From Mucilaginibacter kameinonensis (GTDB lineage: Bacteria > Bacteroidota > Bacteroidia > Sphingobacteriales > Sphingobacteriaceae), in NCBI RefSeq assembly GCF_003675385.1, contig NZ_RCWZ01000004.1:434001-498000 (forward strand): 64,000 nt of DNA, read 5' to 3'. The position numbers were made by a program, and so were the translations under genes. The stretch's first letter is position 1. Each line of letters starts with the position of its first letter. Positions 10,401 through 16,685 of this stretch are shown here, one piece after another. Under the pieces are notes generated by a model. It saw nothing but the letters and a program-made list of their open reading frames with translations. It was not told the DNA's origin and did no database searches.

Positions 10401-10684
10401 AGCTGACAAAGCTGATCTTTTAAACTAAAAACCCGGTCAGTAAGTTCCAGTCCTTCAAATGAGATGGCTACACGGCAATTATAATTTTCCCTGATAATTA
10501 AAACCAAGTATGACAAAAACACAGGATCAGCTTCGCCAACCAGAGAGCCTTTTTTTGCCTTTTCTCCCGTCATGGCTATAATTAATTCGCTGGAAGTTTC
10601 CTTAGAAGTCTCTTTATAAAATTTGATCAGCTGATCGATTGCTTCAGCGTTGATGTTTGCAGCTACCCTGATCTCTTTTTTCAT
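4457..10684 (-). CDS. Giant 2075-residue protein with two GHKL-like ATPase regions and a phosphoribosyltransferase-like centre
   Basis: I know no named family of this layout. N-terminal region: an N-box-like LKELSLNAVEHSS (about 250-262, with E252 and N256), a possible G1 strand EMVDIGEES (302-309) and FGLHYFTHIIK (371-381), like a GHKL (HSP90/histidine-kinase) ATP lid. Centre: a Cys cluster (C955, C958, C968, C991), then VVLLTPATGTKSNF (1056-1069) and DIVIFVDDVLSS (1109-1120). The last resembles the PRPP-binding loop of type I phosphoribosyltransferases, though Ser replaces the usual Thr-Gly. C-terminus: PELILNQKKYG (from about 1995) and EGYGLKMCKEVEKL (from about 2036) resemble the N and G2 boxes of a histidine kinase, with no clear phospho-His helix. 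No membrane segment. It heads a coupled operon with a receiver and a membrane protein. The domain calls are motif-level only; the lengthy helical stretches between them are unassigned. Confidence 0.85.
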   Translation of the reverse strand: MKKEIRVAANINAEAIDQLIKFYKETSKETSSELIIAMTGEKAKKGSLVGEADPVFLSYLVLIIRENYNCRVAISFEGLELTDRVFSLKDQLCQLIYLNPWLAGKIILRSKMADRETGEIQTITHNLSDQPVASRKFTPLIFTEDKNDIDKYFVRRYSQGTSDRLWKAYMDRLMADIVTLTQYPDGSALYDTEALLNLTFIETCIMSLLMADDLYENRNVNDRKKREIISRDREKINYFASFAVDISRGLKELSLNAVEHSSTGKGIISCRLFDARRMAVLKEKEEKTFTEQCNASHYLTIEMVDIGEESIRETYLKSFKDLIQDNVISDVGGLVDAKVIGEDYHFQDFFIVDIDKYQRLDHQQNKLISRFGLHYFTHIIKSQYNGFIRSQSLSEGFIAYHGPSNTDYVQSLSSARSLGTAYSCIVPVGFQGPTADKNDVFLKDKRKEATNINAFQKLDEYEIVEWDRITKSGIVDKRPIRYYQPLAAQVGQQTTKYGGIAGVYRQLSDLAPQIGEDILLINAAFLGAENESQWIRLLSALSLYFSDVIVFNLHYDIIRNIIAIRRSISDQGALQFWNNESRVLFYSYKELADRREIRRYGATLLTGASQTSFDILNKNIWRHHYSFRKDFLKEPSQTDGADSRYVLSNSKLFHADKLLYFELLIKNKYPDGNELTIFEHSVQFSLNKEFNAENNYDTNNKGYKISDTHFRLGSKIHIKDFYYAKRLFQNSFFTTPFSYLISKAIVGVIAQYDDELLREDALGATDPVFKMTIIGYEDYSSFLTSTIRNILSKNKHVRDLRIEFNHNTIKDGRLSKGLETVSKNILILVPIASSFSTSLKIKNQLDEIFRTQESYKYASRYFILPESLNLILVGHRDEHDRPFERMASEKQDEDAGLDFFLYDDELLNRTYNWVSINRNWKTVRLKSFNGSNEDEYTFQRYFIPVYTSWKDADNCDLCNPDDIVAEKCLIETGRTSITPTLIFGYPKVKSCNDYGRNPLDLRHSLLYGNITKGRNNYLYFSRSGQVVSNNRQSIIEWLRRLKKDVFNESVLAFKKVVLLTPATGTKSNFIDLVNEYLFEYTANCLTISLGEDYIENTESLYADGLHQADIVIFVDDVLSSINSFLEINYIVKYIRNKYLTGRGIDFCISLINRMSYDCEDNLMIKLPSLNAEEHSRLLYFAKLNNAVIEEPDSEFPLAKERKRYNALAETSSLDAIRLLFLTKLNKLEPVDIEESVPNRIRDDVAYFDKKLFQLLVLHHLYNLFEIRSATQMDSGAMNYEYQQPIHDFFHADQHSLENLINFILNGLANDSHHKDIIEKYAHNVKYVILKLLCSTPLVYYKGVRNAAFQWVLYELEGLRKEMEFIDRKKLATFFEVTSRNYFSKFQRLKFLLKRSVQLKSNYIFHLTFLRSLEKFMDMLYEQESMLNLEFAASNRKIFDQLTNLFVQTDYTPGKIEVAKYLKELEALIMSEAYTTLIEDIDQKELEVAAISYNTELIFDPKREGFYRHLKAIKEQSKYTYVSVKKFIYQLVSLVQELIEEHETKAIRLEKNLKLDLWSKPKYNPTDDRNGNFNHYLRLLKLENTAIIERFWEHYRLNESANGKKTISIINIRHLFGSYRHDPKFKVIRDDLIINCEDAFKGFLTIKSMLYNWGAETNKQPITGNDLKYKINQLLKQVGIMLGNQVISAHLTVNYNSLESANDSDLYVFAPCEFGIKPPVHRILEDDESLKGSLTRHMFESRYVNGAEHSPSNIEIYKTQAGIRYRENIINDKLMGSFSEIKTLSKLNSFSLLAIRLSDIKESKTLFTQAVLTIVSESGERVDERKLRLLLLLRKSLSEFIKSETSSNTFLELLENRTIMNYQRHLKHGIGDFISNQVAIVQDYEQIGRKIEVDDEIEDVKEALELEYIKKATFPFKEFLVVTNSINSQMGISTKKHKGEKVFFYAYFMDLLYTIYFSERLGKVGSLDVCKVVKFLNPNEFDKIKLPVVIVNSLIPELILNQKKYGVDRTINWKDNKTEFELIFGNRISDTVSQEVEGYGLKMCKEVEKLEDSRCSISMPVKPYGDYFLISIKIKR

Positions 10685-10748
10685 ATGATTAACGTGATAC
10701 GCGGAATTTAGGCTTGATAAAACACTATTAAATAGACATTAACAAAGC

Positions 10749-10779
10749 GTAAGTTATATAACAATCTTATTTAAACAAA
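10749..10779 (-). promoter_or_regulatory. Candidate promoter for the GHKL/PRTase operon
   Basis: On the minus strand TTTG is followed by 19 bases and TAACTTAC, which keeps the TAnnTT core of the Bacteroidota -7 box. It lies about 65 bases upstream of the ATG at 10684 in very AT-rich DNA, so a chance match is possible. Confidence 0.45.
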
Positions 10780-10963
10780 TCATTTTAATAAAATAAGTCC
10801 GATCTACTTACATATTTACATTTTAAGTTAATATTATTGCATCGGAGTACTTACGAAAGAAAATATTATGGGTTTAATATCAAGATTAATAAAGAAGTTC
10901 TCCTCCTGAATAATAGATTGGACGACGGTCCGGCAATTCACGTAATTCTGTTGTTTAGGACTG

Positions 10964-11143
10964 CTAATCGTAATAATTTACCCTGGACCGGAGCTTGAAG
11001 ATTTCCGGGTCACTATCATTCTTCCGAATCTTTGGGATTACGATTTCATCCTCCGCATCGTCACCAAAAGCCAGCATACCCATCACAACTTCGTAACGAA
11101 CAAACTCTTTAAAGTCATGGATTTTGGGGATAATCCGAGTCAT
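10964..11143 (-). CDS. Small conserved-looking protein of 59 residues
   Basis: A complete short frame from ATG (11143) to TAG. It reads MTRIIPKIHDFKEF near the start, YEVVMGMLAFGDDAEDEI in the middle and a basic, charged end (KLRSRVNYYD). It has no membrane segment or signal peptide, and I do not recognise it. Support for it being real: a diverged fragment of the same sequence lies at 3292-3331, where residue similarity survives across the middle motif, and its composition is protein-like. It is on the same strand as the giant gene, ending 279 bases upstream of it. It may be a small regulator or immunity-like partner of the operon, or simply a neighbour. Confidence 0.55.
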   Translation of the reverse strand: MTRIIPKIHDFKEFVRYEVVMGMLAFGDDAEDEIVIPKIRKNDSDPEIFKLRSRVNYYD

Positions 11144-11268
11144 ATAATACTGAGAAATTCACTTTAAAATGGGTAAGTATTTTATCAAAGGGTAAGTGTG
11201 AACTTACTCTGCGTCCGGATAAGGATTAGTTTGCAATTTATCTGGTACTTGTCGGATCAAATCTCATT

Positions 11269-11628
11269 ATGGTTTCGGATGATACATATTCGCCCCCCTT
11301 TACGATAATTGGATATCACCCAAAGAAAATTTCGAAAATACACCCTGAGAAGATGAAAACGGTCAAAAGGTCTACTACACTTTTAATATCGTTTTTGCTG
11401 TTTTAGTGTGTGCTGTCATTGGCTGCTTCTTCTATTTGATAAGTCACATCTTCACTTCGAAGCAAAAACTTCAAAGAGTCTCTTAAGCAAAATGCCCCTG
11501 TAATAGTCGCAGTTGTAACAATATTAGGTCTTTTGATAAGTGGAGAGAAAACAAATCCAAGTAATCAATTTCAATGTCAAAAGATACCACGAAAAAATAG
11601 AGTTATGAGTATCCCGGAGAACGGATGA
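11269..11628 (+). pseudogene. Possible decayed small membrane-protein gene
   Basis: Three successive plus-strand frames look protein-like. The first begins MVSDDTYSPPFTIIGYHPKK. The second holds a hydrophobic stretch (VYYTFNIVFAVLVCAVIGCF). The third holds another (NAPVIVAVVTILGLLISG) and stops at 11626-11628. Joining them needs two frameshifts. Read together they would be a two-pass membrane protein of about 110 residues. This is the only gene-like content in 11144-11723. I cannot exclude chance. Confidence 0.3.
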
Positions 11629-11723
11629 TCGAAAAATATCGTAATAAGGTCTCTCATCAACAAAACCCATACCTCTGGAATGAAAATAGGCTGCCTGAGG
11701 TAAGGGTTTATAATACTTCTAAA

Positions 11724-12899
11724 TCAATTATCGCTCGTTTTGCCAGCATCGGCAACGTATGATTCTAGCTGTCCGAGCAAAATCTTCTGATGCACCGACT
11801 TTGATTTAAAGGACCTTATTATTTTTATATCTTTTATAAACTGGTTGAGTTGAATCGTATCCGCAACTGGATATCGCCGGTCCAATACGAGGTCGGTCAT
11901 CCGACTGAATTTCGTATCCTTAGATTTATCCGTAGCCACAAGTGATGTACCTCGATCTATACGGGCGATGTAAAATTCCCGTGATCTGTCTTTAAATACA
12001 TTGTAAGGAACTTCGCAATATCCATTACTTCCCCAATCAAACCCCCAGGAGTTAAGTAAAATAAAGCGCCTGGTAATGTCATTGTATCCCACACACAAAA
12101 TGGCATGATAAGCATCAATATCATCGGAGGCAGGAGACCATAAAAACGGTTTCGTCTTATCAACATGATTATATCCTTCGAGGTCCATGCTACCGGATGA
12201 ATAAAGTCCAACTATAACAGGTATTTCCAGAGCTATATATTCTTTGACCGTCTCGATATCGCTGCTTATCCTTCGAAACCGGTAGTTGTCGAGCGTGGCT
12301 GCTTTTGCGAAAGCGGCCGCACCAGGATTAGCATTACAATTTTGGAGAGAACCGGTATAGGGATAATCAAACCATTTGCAGATTCCTTTTCTACCGATAA
12401 GACCAAATGCTTGAGAGAAATCTATCCCGCTACCACAATTCCTATTTCGTTGTTCATATTTGATGGCATTGAAAACGAATGCGGGACTATAGACAGTTTT
12501 GTAATCCGGCTTGTTATTTCTTTCCCCGTAACTATAGCCTCCCTGCCGTTTTTCATAATAAGACACCAGCGAGTAAGAAGTACAAAAGGCCGCACAAGAA
12601 CCCTGCTCCAGTTGATCTCCTGCAGGCGGAAAAAAGCTTGGATTAATGCGTGCCGTCTTAGAACGGCTTTTCATAAAGTTCAGCGCACCACGGTCTAGCG
12701 TGTCGTATGGTATATTCTTGACAGAATCAAAAGCAGGCACAAGCAGAGGTTGATGTACCCTGCGTTTGGATGTGTCAGGCGCATTAGCGTTATTATCTGC
12801 GCTACCGCCCTGCCCGCAGGAAAACAGCAGCCAAATCATACCGGATAGCGTCAGTTGGCAATAGGCCCAAAAGCTGCCTTTTCTGAATGTCGGTCTCAT
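11724..12899 (-). CDS. C1-family (papain-like) cysteine peptidase lipoprotein
   Basis: Papain-fold peptidase (391 residues), predicted to be a surface or periplasmic lipoprotein. Seen: a hydrophobic leader with lipobox-like LFSC (C28), then the active-site segment DQLEQGSCAAFC, in which Q96 and C102 keep the six-residue spacing of the papain oxyanion Gln and nucleophile. H265 is in DAYHAILCVGY and N283 in LLNSWGFDWGSNGY. All catalytic positions are therefore present. About 90 further residues after the catalytic Asn are charged and unassigned. The ATG overlaps the TGA of the upstream outer-membrane gene by four bases (12896-12899), so the two form a coupled pair; the peptidase may process or attach to that partner. 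The substrate is unknown. Confidence 0.88.
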   Translation of the reverse strand: MRPTFRKGSFWAYCQLTLSGMIWLLFSCGQGGSADNNANAPDTSKRRVHQPLLVPAFDSVKNIPYDTLDRGALNFMKSRSKTARINPSFFPPAGDQLEQGSCAAFCTSYSLVSYYEKRQGGYSYGERNNKPDYKTVYSPAFVFNAIKYEQRNRNCGSGIDFSQAFGLIGRKGICKWFDYPYTGSLQNCNANPGAAAFAKAATLDNYRFRRISSDIETVKEYIALEIPVIVGLYSSGSMDLEGYNHVDKTKPFLWSPASDDIDAYHAILCVGYNDITRRFILLNSWGFDWGSNGYCEVPYNVFKDRSREFYIARIDRGTSLVATDKSKDTKFSRMTDLVLDRRYPVADTIQLNQFIKDIKIIRSFKSKSVHQKILLGQLESYVADAGKTSDN

Positions 12900-13756
12900 A
12901 TTCCCTTCCTCCTAGGAGCCTTTGCCGGTGCCCCGAAATTAAGGTTCATTTCTGCCCGAAAACCAAAAGTCAGGATTTTGAGGTTATCATAAGTTTTATA
13001 TGGCCCTTGATTTAACAGTCCCCTCCATTCGGCAAAAAAATATAAAGGTGTATTTGCTTCTTTAGATGAGATTTTAGTCTGTAAGCTAATCATCAAATAC
13101 TGCAGGTCGGTGGCGCGTTTGTTAAATACAGTTTTAAATGTTTTTTCAGATTCACTTGTCGCATTGTGCCAGGCGTAAGTATACTGAATTCCCATTATGA
13201 AAAGGTCATCATAGGAGAAAGCCAAACCCGAACGCAGATTGTGCTGTACTACCGTCAGGGTTGAATCAGCAAAATTTGATACAAGTTTTAACCCGAAGTT
13301 TACAGGAGACCAAGCCAATTCTCCTTTACCCATCTTGAAGCGCAAAAAGTTATTTATCGTTATTCCTGCAGTTCCAGGAAGCATCAGCCCAGGAATATAA
13401 GAAGTCGAATCTCTTATATCAATCTGACCTCCAACATAAGGATTGATTGAAAGGTCGTAGTGAAAGCGTTCGTCCTTTGACGTTGCCATCGTCCGTGTCC
13501 AACCGTAGTTAACAACCGGTGTTAAGTTACTTAAGCCTTTTTTGTTCCCAGAAAAGTTATAAGACAATAGCGCACCCAAGATATTTGGCTTGGCATCTTT
13601 TAGTTTTTTATCTTCCGGGTCATTACCCGCATTCTCATCAAAGGTACTATCAGAAACGGTTGTATCGGAAACGGTAGTTGTTTTTTGCATAACAGGTGTT
13701 TGTCCTATGCAAAAGTTTGCCATGAGCATAAAAAATGCCAGAAAAATATGTTTCAT
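12896..13756 (-). CDS. Predicted outer-membrane beta-barrel protein
   Basis: A 286-residue exported protein with a signal peptide (cleavage near CIGQ). A Thr/Ser/Asp-rich spacer follows, then alternating aromatic/polar strands typical of a barrel (for example LSYNFSGNKKGLSNL and FGFRAEMNLNFG at the end). It ends with a short basic tail (APRRKGI). I do not recognise a named family; it looks like the uncharacterised barrel proteins common in Bacteroidota. It is the first gene of a two-gene operon with the C1 peptidase lipoprotein. A role as the peptidase's membrane partner is inference only. Confidence 0.72.
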   Translation of the reverse strand: MKHIFLAFFMLMANFCIGQTPVMQKTTTVSDTTVSDSTFDENAGNDPEDKKLKDAKPNILGALLSYNFSGNKKGLSNLTPVVNYGWTRTMATSKDERFHYDLSINPYVGGQIDIRDSTSYIPGLMLPGTAGITINNFLRFKMGKGELAWSPVNFGLKLVSNFADSTLTVVQHNLRSGLAFSYDDLFIMGIQYTYAWHNATSESEKTFKTVFNKRATDLQYLMISLQTKISSKEANTPLYFFAEWRGLLNQGPYKTYDNLKILTFGFRAEMNLNFGAPAKAPRRKGI

Positions 13757-14541
13757 AACTATGATTATTAAGGTTAATAAAAGTGAGGGAGACCTAACGG
13801 AGCAACCGCGTCGTATCTCAAAGAGAATTCAGATTATTATACAGAAAAATTGTCGTCGTCGAAGCAGGTCATTTTTACAAACAAAACATGACTGAAAAAT
13901 ACGCTGCGGGGCCGGGGCACTCCGGTTTTGATAGAAGCGATGAAATGTTGACATAACAATTGAGTTAATGATTAATAAACAGACACTGGCAGATAATTCT
14001 GCTCCATACCTGACAGACCAAAATTGGTTCAATCTTGCTGCTTACTCACAAGTGTTTTGCCCGGATCTTGAAGTATTTTCCTCATTTAAAGCACCCCATG
14101 GCGGGGGTTTATCTTGAGCATAGTCCAGAAAAACTTTAAGTGAGGATGAAAACACGAGATAAGGGCCGTGGGAGGCTCTTACATCATTACATTTTCTAAG
14201 GAATACCGATAGCAAGATTATTCGTAACAGCTTCAAAAACAAGATGATTATCTGAGCGAATACGGTCAACAAATATTTAATAAGTAAAATTATCTTCCGT
14301 ATTCGTGCGATTACAGTCCATTAATACACACTTTTTGTCACAACAGCAACAAGATTTTCAAAAAATTTGATAAATACCTATAAATCAGATATTTTTAATA
14401 ACAAAACAACCAAAATGCACCCAAACCTTAATCATTTCTATCCTGACCTGATATTTTCGGTCTCGGTTCTTAAAATGAAAATACAACTGCTTTTAATACA
14501 ATCTCATTACATACCTAACCTCACGCATTAATTCTGACTGC
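13757..14541. other. Intergenic region with one doubtful small frame
   Basis: This stretch between the barrel-protein gene and the LuxR-type regulator holds no convincing gene. One plus-strand frame at 13968-14117 (49 codons, ATG to TGA, containing NWFNLAAYSQVFCPDLEVF) looks faintly protein-like. Minus-strand frames here have no recognisable features. Both flanking operons run outward, so promoters for both should lie here, but no good -33/-7 pair was found. Confidence 0.4.
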
Positions 14542-15186
14542 ATGAAGACAATCAGCATAGTTATTGTAGACGATCATATCCTTTTCGCGAAGAGTTTAGA
14601 AATTCTTATCAAAGGATTTCCCGAATATTCGGTATTATTCTGCTGCTCAGATGGTGTCGATCTTACCAGAAAAATAAGTCAGAAGTTGAAACCCGATATT
14701 GTTTTACTGGATCAAAATATGCCAAATATGGACGGTTTAGAAACCGTAACATGGTTAAAACAAAACTATCCTGATATAAAGATACTTGTGCTATCGATGA
14801 ATCATACCGAAGACACAGTTCTTAAAATGGTAAGAAGTGGCATAAACGGTTATATCCTTAAGGATTCAGACATAAACATATTTAAAAATGCATTAGACAC
14901 GGTCAGTAATGACAATTATTACTATCCCAGATTCGTCAATAACTATTTAATAGGCAAAACGAAGTCATCGGATACATCGCCGAACGTTAAAAATCAGGAA
15001 TTAAAAGATCACGAGATCGAGTTCATAAAATTAGCGGCCTCCGAGCTTACCTATAAAGAGATAGCCGATCAAATGCTGGTTAGCCTGCGGACAGTTGATG
15101 GTTACCGAGACCAGTTATTCAAAAAGCTGGAATTAAAAAACAGGGTTGGCCTTGTCTTATATGCCATTAAATGTAAAATAATTTAA
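14542..15186 (+). CDS. NarL/FixJ (LuxR-type) response regulator
   Basis: A two-component DNA-binding regulator (214 residues). The receiver domain occupies residues 1-120, with the acidic pair in VIVDDH, phospho-acceptor D57 in PDIVLLDQNMP, Ser in VLSMN and Lys in GYILKDSD. A LuxR-type helix-turn-helix follows at about 155-210 (EIEFIKLAASELTYKEIADQ, then RTVDGYRDQLFKKL). It stands 5' of three co-directional genes ending in a histidine kinase with a HisKA_3-type dimerisation helix. That kinase class normally partners this regulator class, so the four genes probably make one signalling unit. A strong hairpin separates this gene from the next. Confidence 0.92.
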   Translation: MKTISIVIVDDHILFAKSLEILIKGFPEYSVLFCCSDGVDLTRKISQKLKPDIVLLDQNMPNMDGLETVTWLKQNYPDIKILVLSMNHTEDTVLKMVRSGINGYILKDSDINIFKNALDTVSNDNYYYPRFVNNYLIGKTKSSDTSPNVKNQELKDHEIEFIKLAASELTYKEIADQMLVSLRTVDGYRDQLFKKLELKNRVGLVLYAIKCKII

Positions 15187-15223
15187 TGTTGTTTAATGCA
15201 ATAAACCGATCAATAAAGGGAGC

Positions 15224-15259
15224 CCTCATAGAGATCTTATTTTTAAGATCTCTATGAGG
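15224..15259. terminator. Perfect 16-bp hairpin with a TTTT loop
   Basis: CCTCATAGAGATCTTA (15224-15239) and its exact complement (15244-15259) enclose TTTT. It lies 38 bases after the regulator's stop codon. No U-run follows, so it may be a processing or attenuating hairpin between this gene and the downstream three rather than a classic terminator. Confidence 0.6.
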
Positions 15260-15420
15260 TGTCTTCTGTATAATAATCTAGAACAAGAGGACATGTGCAT
15301 GTTAAAAAAGATTATTCCAAGAAAAACACTTACCGCAGAGGGGTTTTCACTTGATTTCTTTTTTATCAATAGCTATACCTTTAATTCATCAAATAATTTA
15401 ATAGTAACTCCCAAAAAGTC

Positions 15421-16038
15421 ATGGAAAACACAAATCACATGTGCCTTCAAGGAAAAGATGTTGGCGATTCAAACAAAACAATTAAGATCAATTTAGCAGA
15501 TGATGTTTTAGAAGTAAGAGGCTTCGGTCAACCTATAACCCGCGAGCGGGCGAAACAAATGGCAGAAGCTTATTTTACCGATATCGAAGCGGCTGACAGG
15601 TTGGTGCAAAAAATAATTAACGATGACAGATATCGTGACCTCGCAGAGGATCCGGATTTCGACAAATTAAAAAAACTGATTTCACCCGAATCTCAAACTG
15701 TTTCAGGTGTATTTGGGAAGGAAATCATATTGCAGATTCTGGCCATGAAAAACTGCGAAGGAATAAGATACATTGTCGGAAAGGACGAAGATGAAAAGAG
15801 AAACACGATCATCTTGATTGGGGTCACAGATGAAGGTGTGATAACAGGTGATAATGGCATTCCAAGAGCAAGTTCTCTTCCCTTAAAAGTAATAGATGCA
15901 AGCACTAATAATATTCCGGTCGATGGTGAGGTCCATAAAGCTAGCTTAACAATAGCTCAGACCAAGACAATGCTGAATAAACATAATTTACTCGACTCAC
16001 CCAAAACCAGGACAGATATAATATTCGGTTCCTTTTAA
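15421..16038 (+). CDS. Hypothetical soluble protein between regulator and kinase genes
   Basis: A 205-residue cytoplasmic-looking protein with no signal peptide or membrane segment. It has a Lys/Asp-rich helical middle and a beta-rich part (IILIGVTDEGVITGDNGIPR). I do not recognise a characterised family. It ends two bases before the start of the membrane-protein gene, so it is cotranscribed with it and the kinase. A role as a ligand-binding or kinase-modulating partner is inference. The start at ATG 15421 is the first in frame after the hairpin; the next ATG, 18 bases on, is a possible alternative. Confidence 0.7.
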   Translation: MENTNHMCLQGKDVGDSNKTIKINLADDVLEVRGFGQPITRERAKQMAEAYFTDIEAADRLVQKIINDDRYRDLAEDPDFDKLKKLISPESQTVSGVFGKEIILQILAMKNCEGIRYIVGKDEDEKRNTIILIGVTDEGVITGDNGIPRASSLPLKVIDASTNNIPVDGEVHKASLTIAQTKTMLNKHNLLDSPKTRTDIIFGSF

Positions 16039-16040
16039 TC

Positions 16041-16685
16041 ATGTTTACAGCTTACGATGTCATCTATTTTATAATTTACATAATATGCCTCACCGTTAGC
16101 TTTAAAACTACAACAAGAAGCATACCTGGATTGTCTTATATCCGCCTAATACTTTGTTGTGGTTTTGTGACGGAGCTGGCGGTGAGCATATGTAAATATT
16201 ACAGAATCAATGATAATAAACCATATTATCTATATATTCCACTGGAATACTGTCTGCTGGTGCTGTTTTATGTTGCGAACACACAACGAGTTTTCTTAAA
16301 GAATTTCCTTTATATATCAATCGTTCTTTATTTAACCATTTGCCTGACCCTTGCTCTAGTGCACCCTCAATTTACAACTTATCCTTCTCTCATATACAAT
16401 GTAAGTTGTGTTTTGAATACGCTCTGGGTTACCTTTCTTTTTTTTGAACTTGTATCTATTGACGATTTGCCGATTACTGATCTCCCCTTATTTTGGATAT
16501 ATACCTCATTTCTTATCTTTTATTCGGGTATTTTCTTTTTTAATGGCGTATACAATTACTTTTTGGTAACAGATTCCCTATTGGCAAAACAACTTCGTAA
16601 CCTGATCAATACCGGCCTCAATTATGTTCTCTACGCTACACTCACTTATGGATTTTTATGTTCAAAGAACATCAAGAGGTATTAA
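16041..16685 (+). CDS. Multi-pass membrane protein overlapping the histidine kinase gene
   Basis: A 214-residue protein made almost wholly of hydrophobic segments, with about six or seven predicted passes beginning at residue 7 (IYFIIYIICLTV). The short C-terminus is basic (SKNIKRY). It lacks any enzyme motif I can see. The kinase gene begins inside its last 28 bases, so the two are translationally coupled. The kinase itself has only one N-terminal membrane helix and no sensor domain, so this protein is a good candidate for the membrane sensor of the unit. That is inference from the layout. Confidence 0.75.
   Translation: MFTAYDVIYFIIYIICLTVSFKTTTRSIPGLSYIRLILCCGFVTELAVSICKYYRINDNKPYYLYIPLEYCLLVLFYVANTQRVFLKNFLYISIVLYLTICLTLALVHPQFTTYPSLIYNVSCVLNTLWVTFLFFELVSIDDLPITDLPLFWIYTSFLIFYSGIFFFNGVYNYFLVTDSLLAKQLRNLINTGLNYVLYATLTYGFLCSKNIKRY

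Noticed and set aside
14042..14272. 76-codon minus-strand frame between the barrel protein and the LuxR-type regulator
   Set aside because: Only a vaguely hydrophobic start, no partner and no start signal; probably chance in AT-rich DNA.
15254..15496. 80-codon plus-strand frame overlapping the start of the 205-residue gene
   Set aside because: It begins inside the right arm of the 16-bp hairpin and runs out of frame into a better-supported gene.
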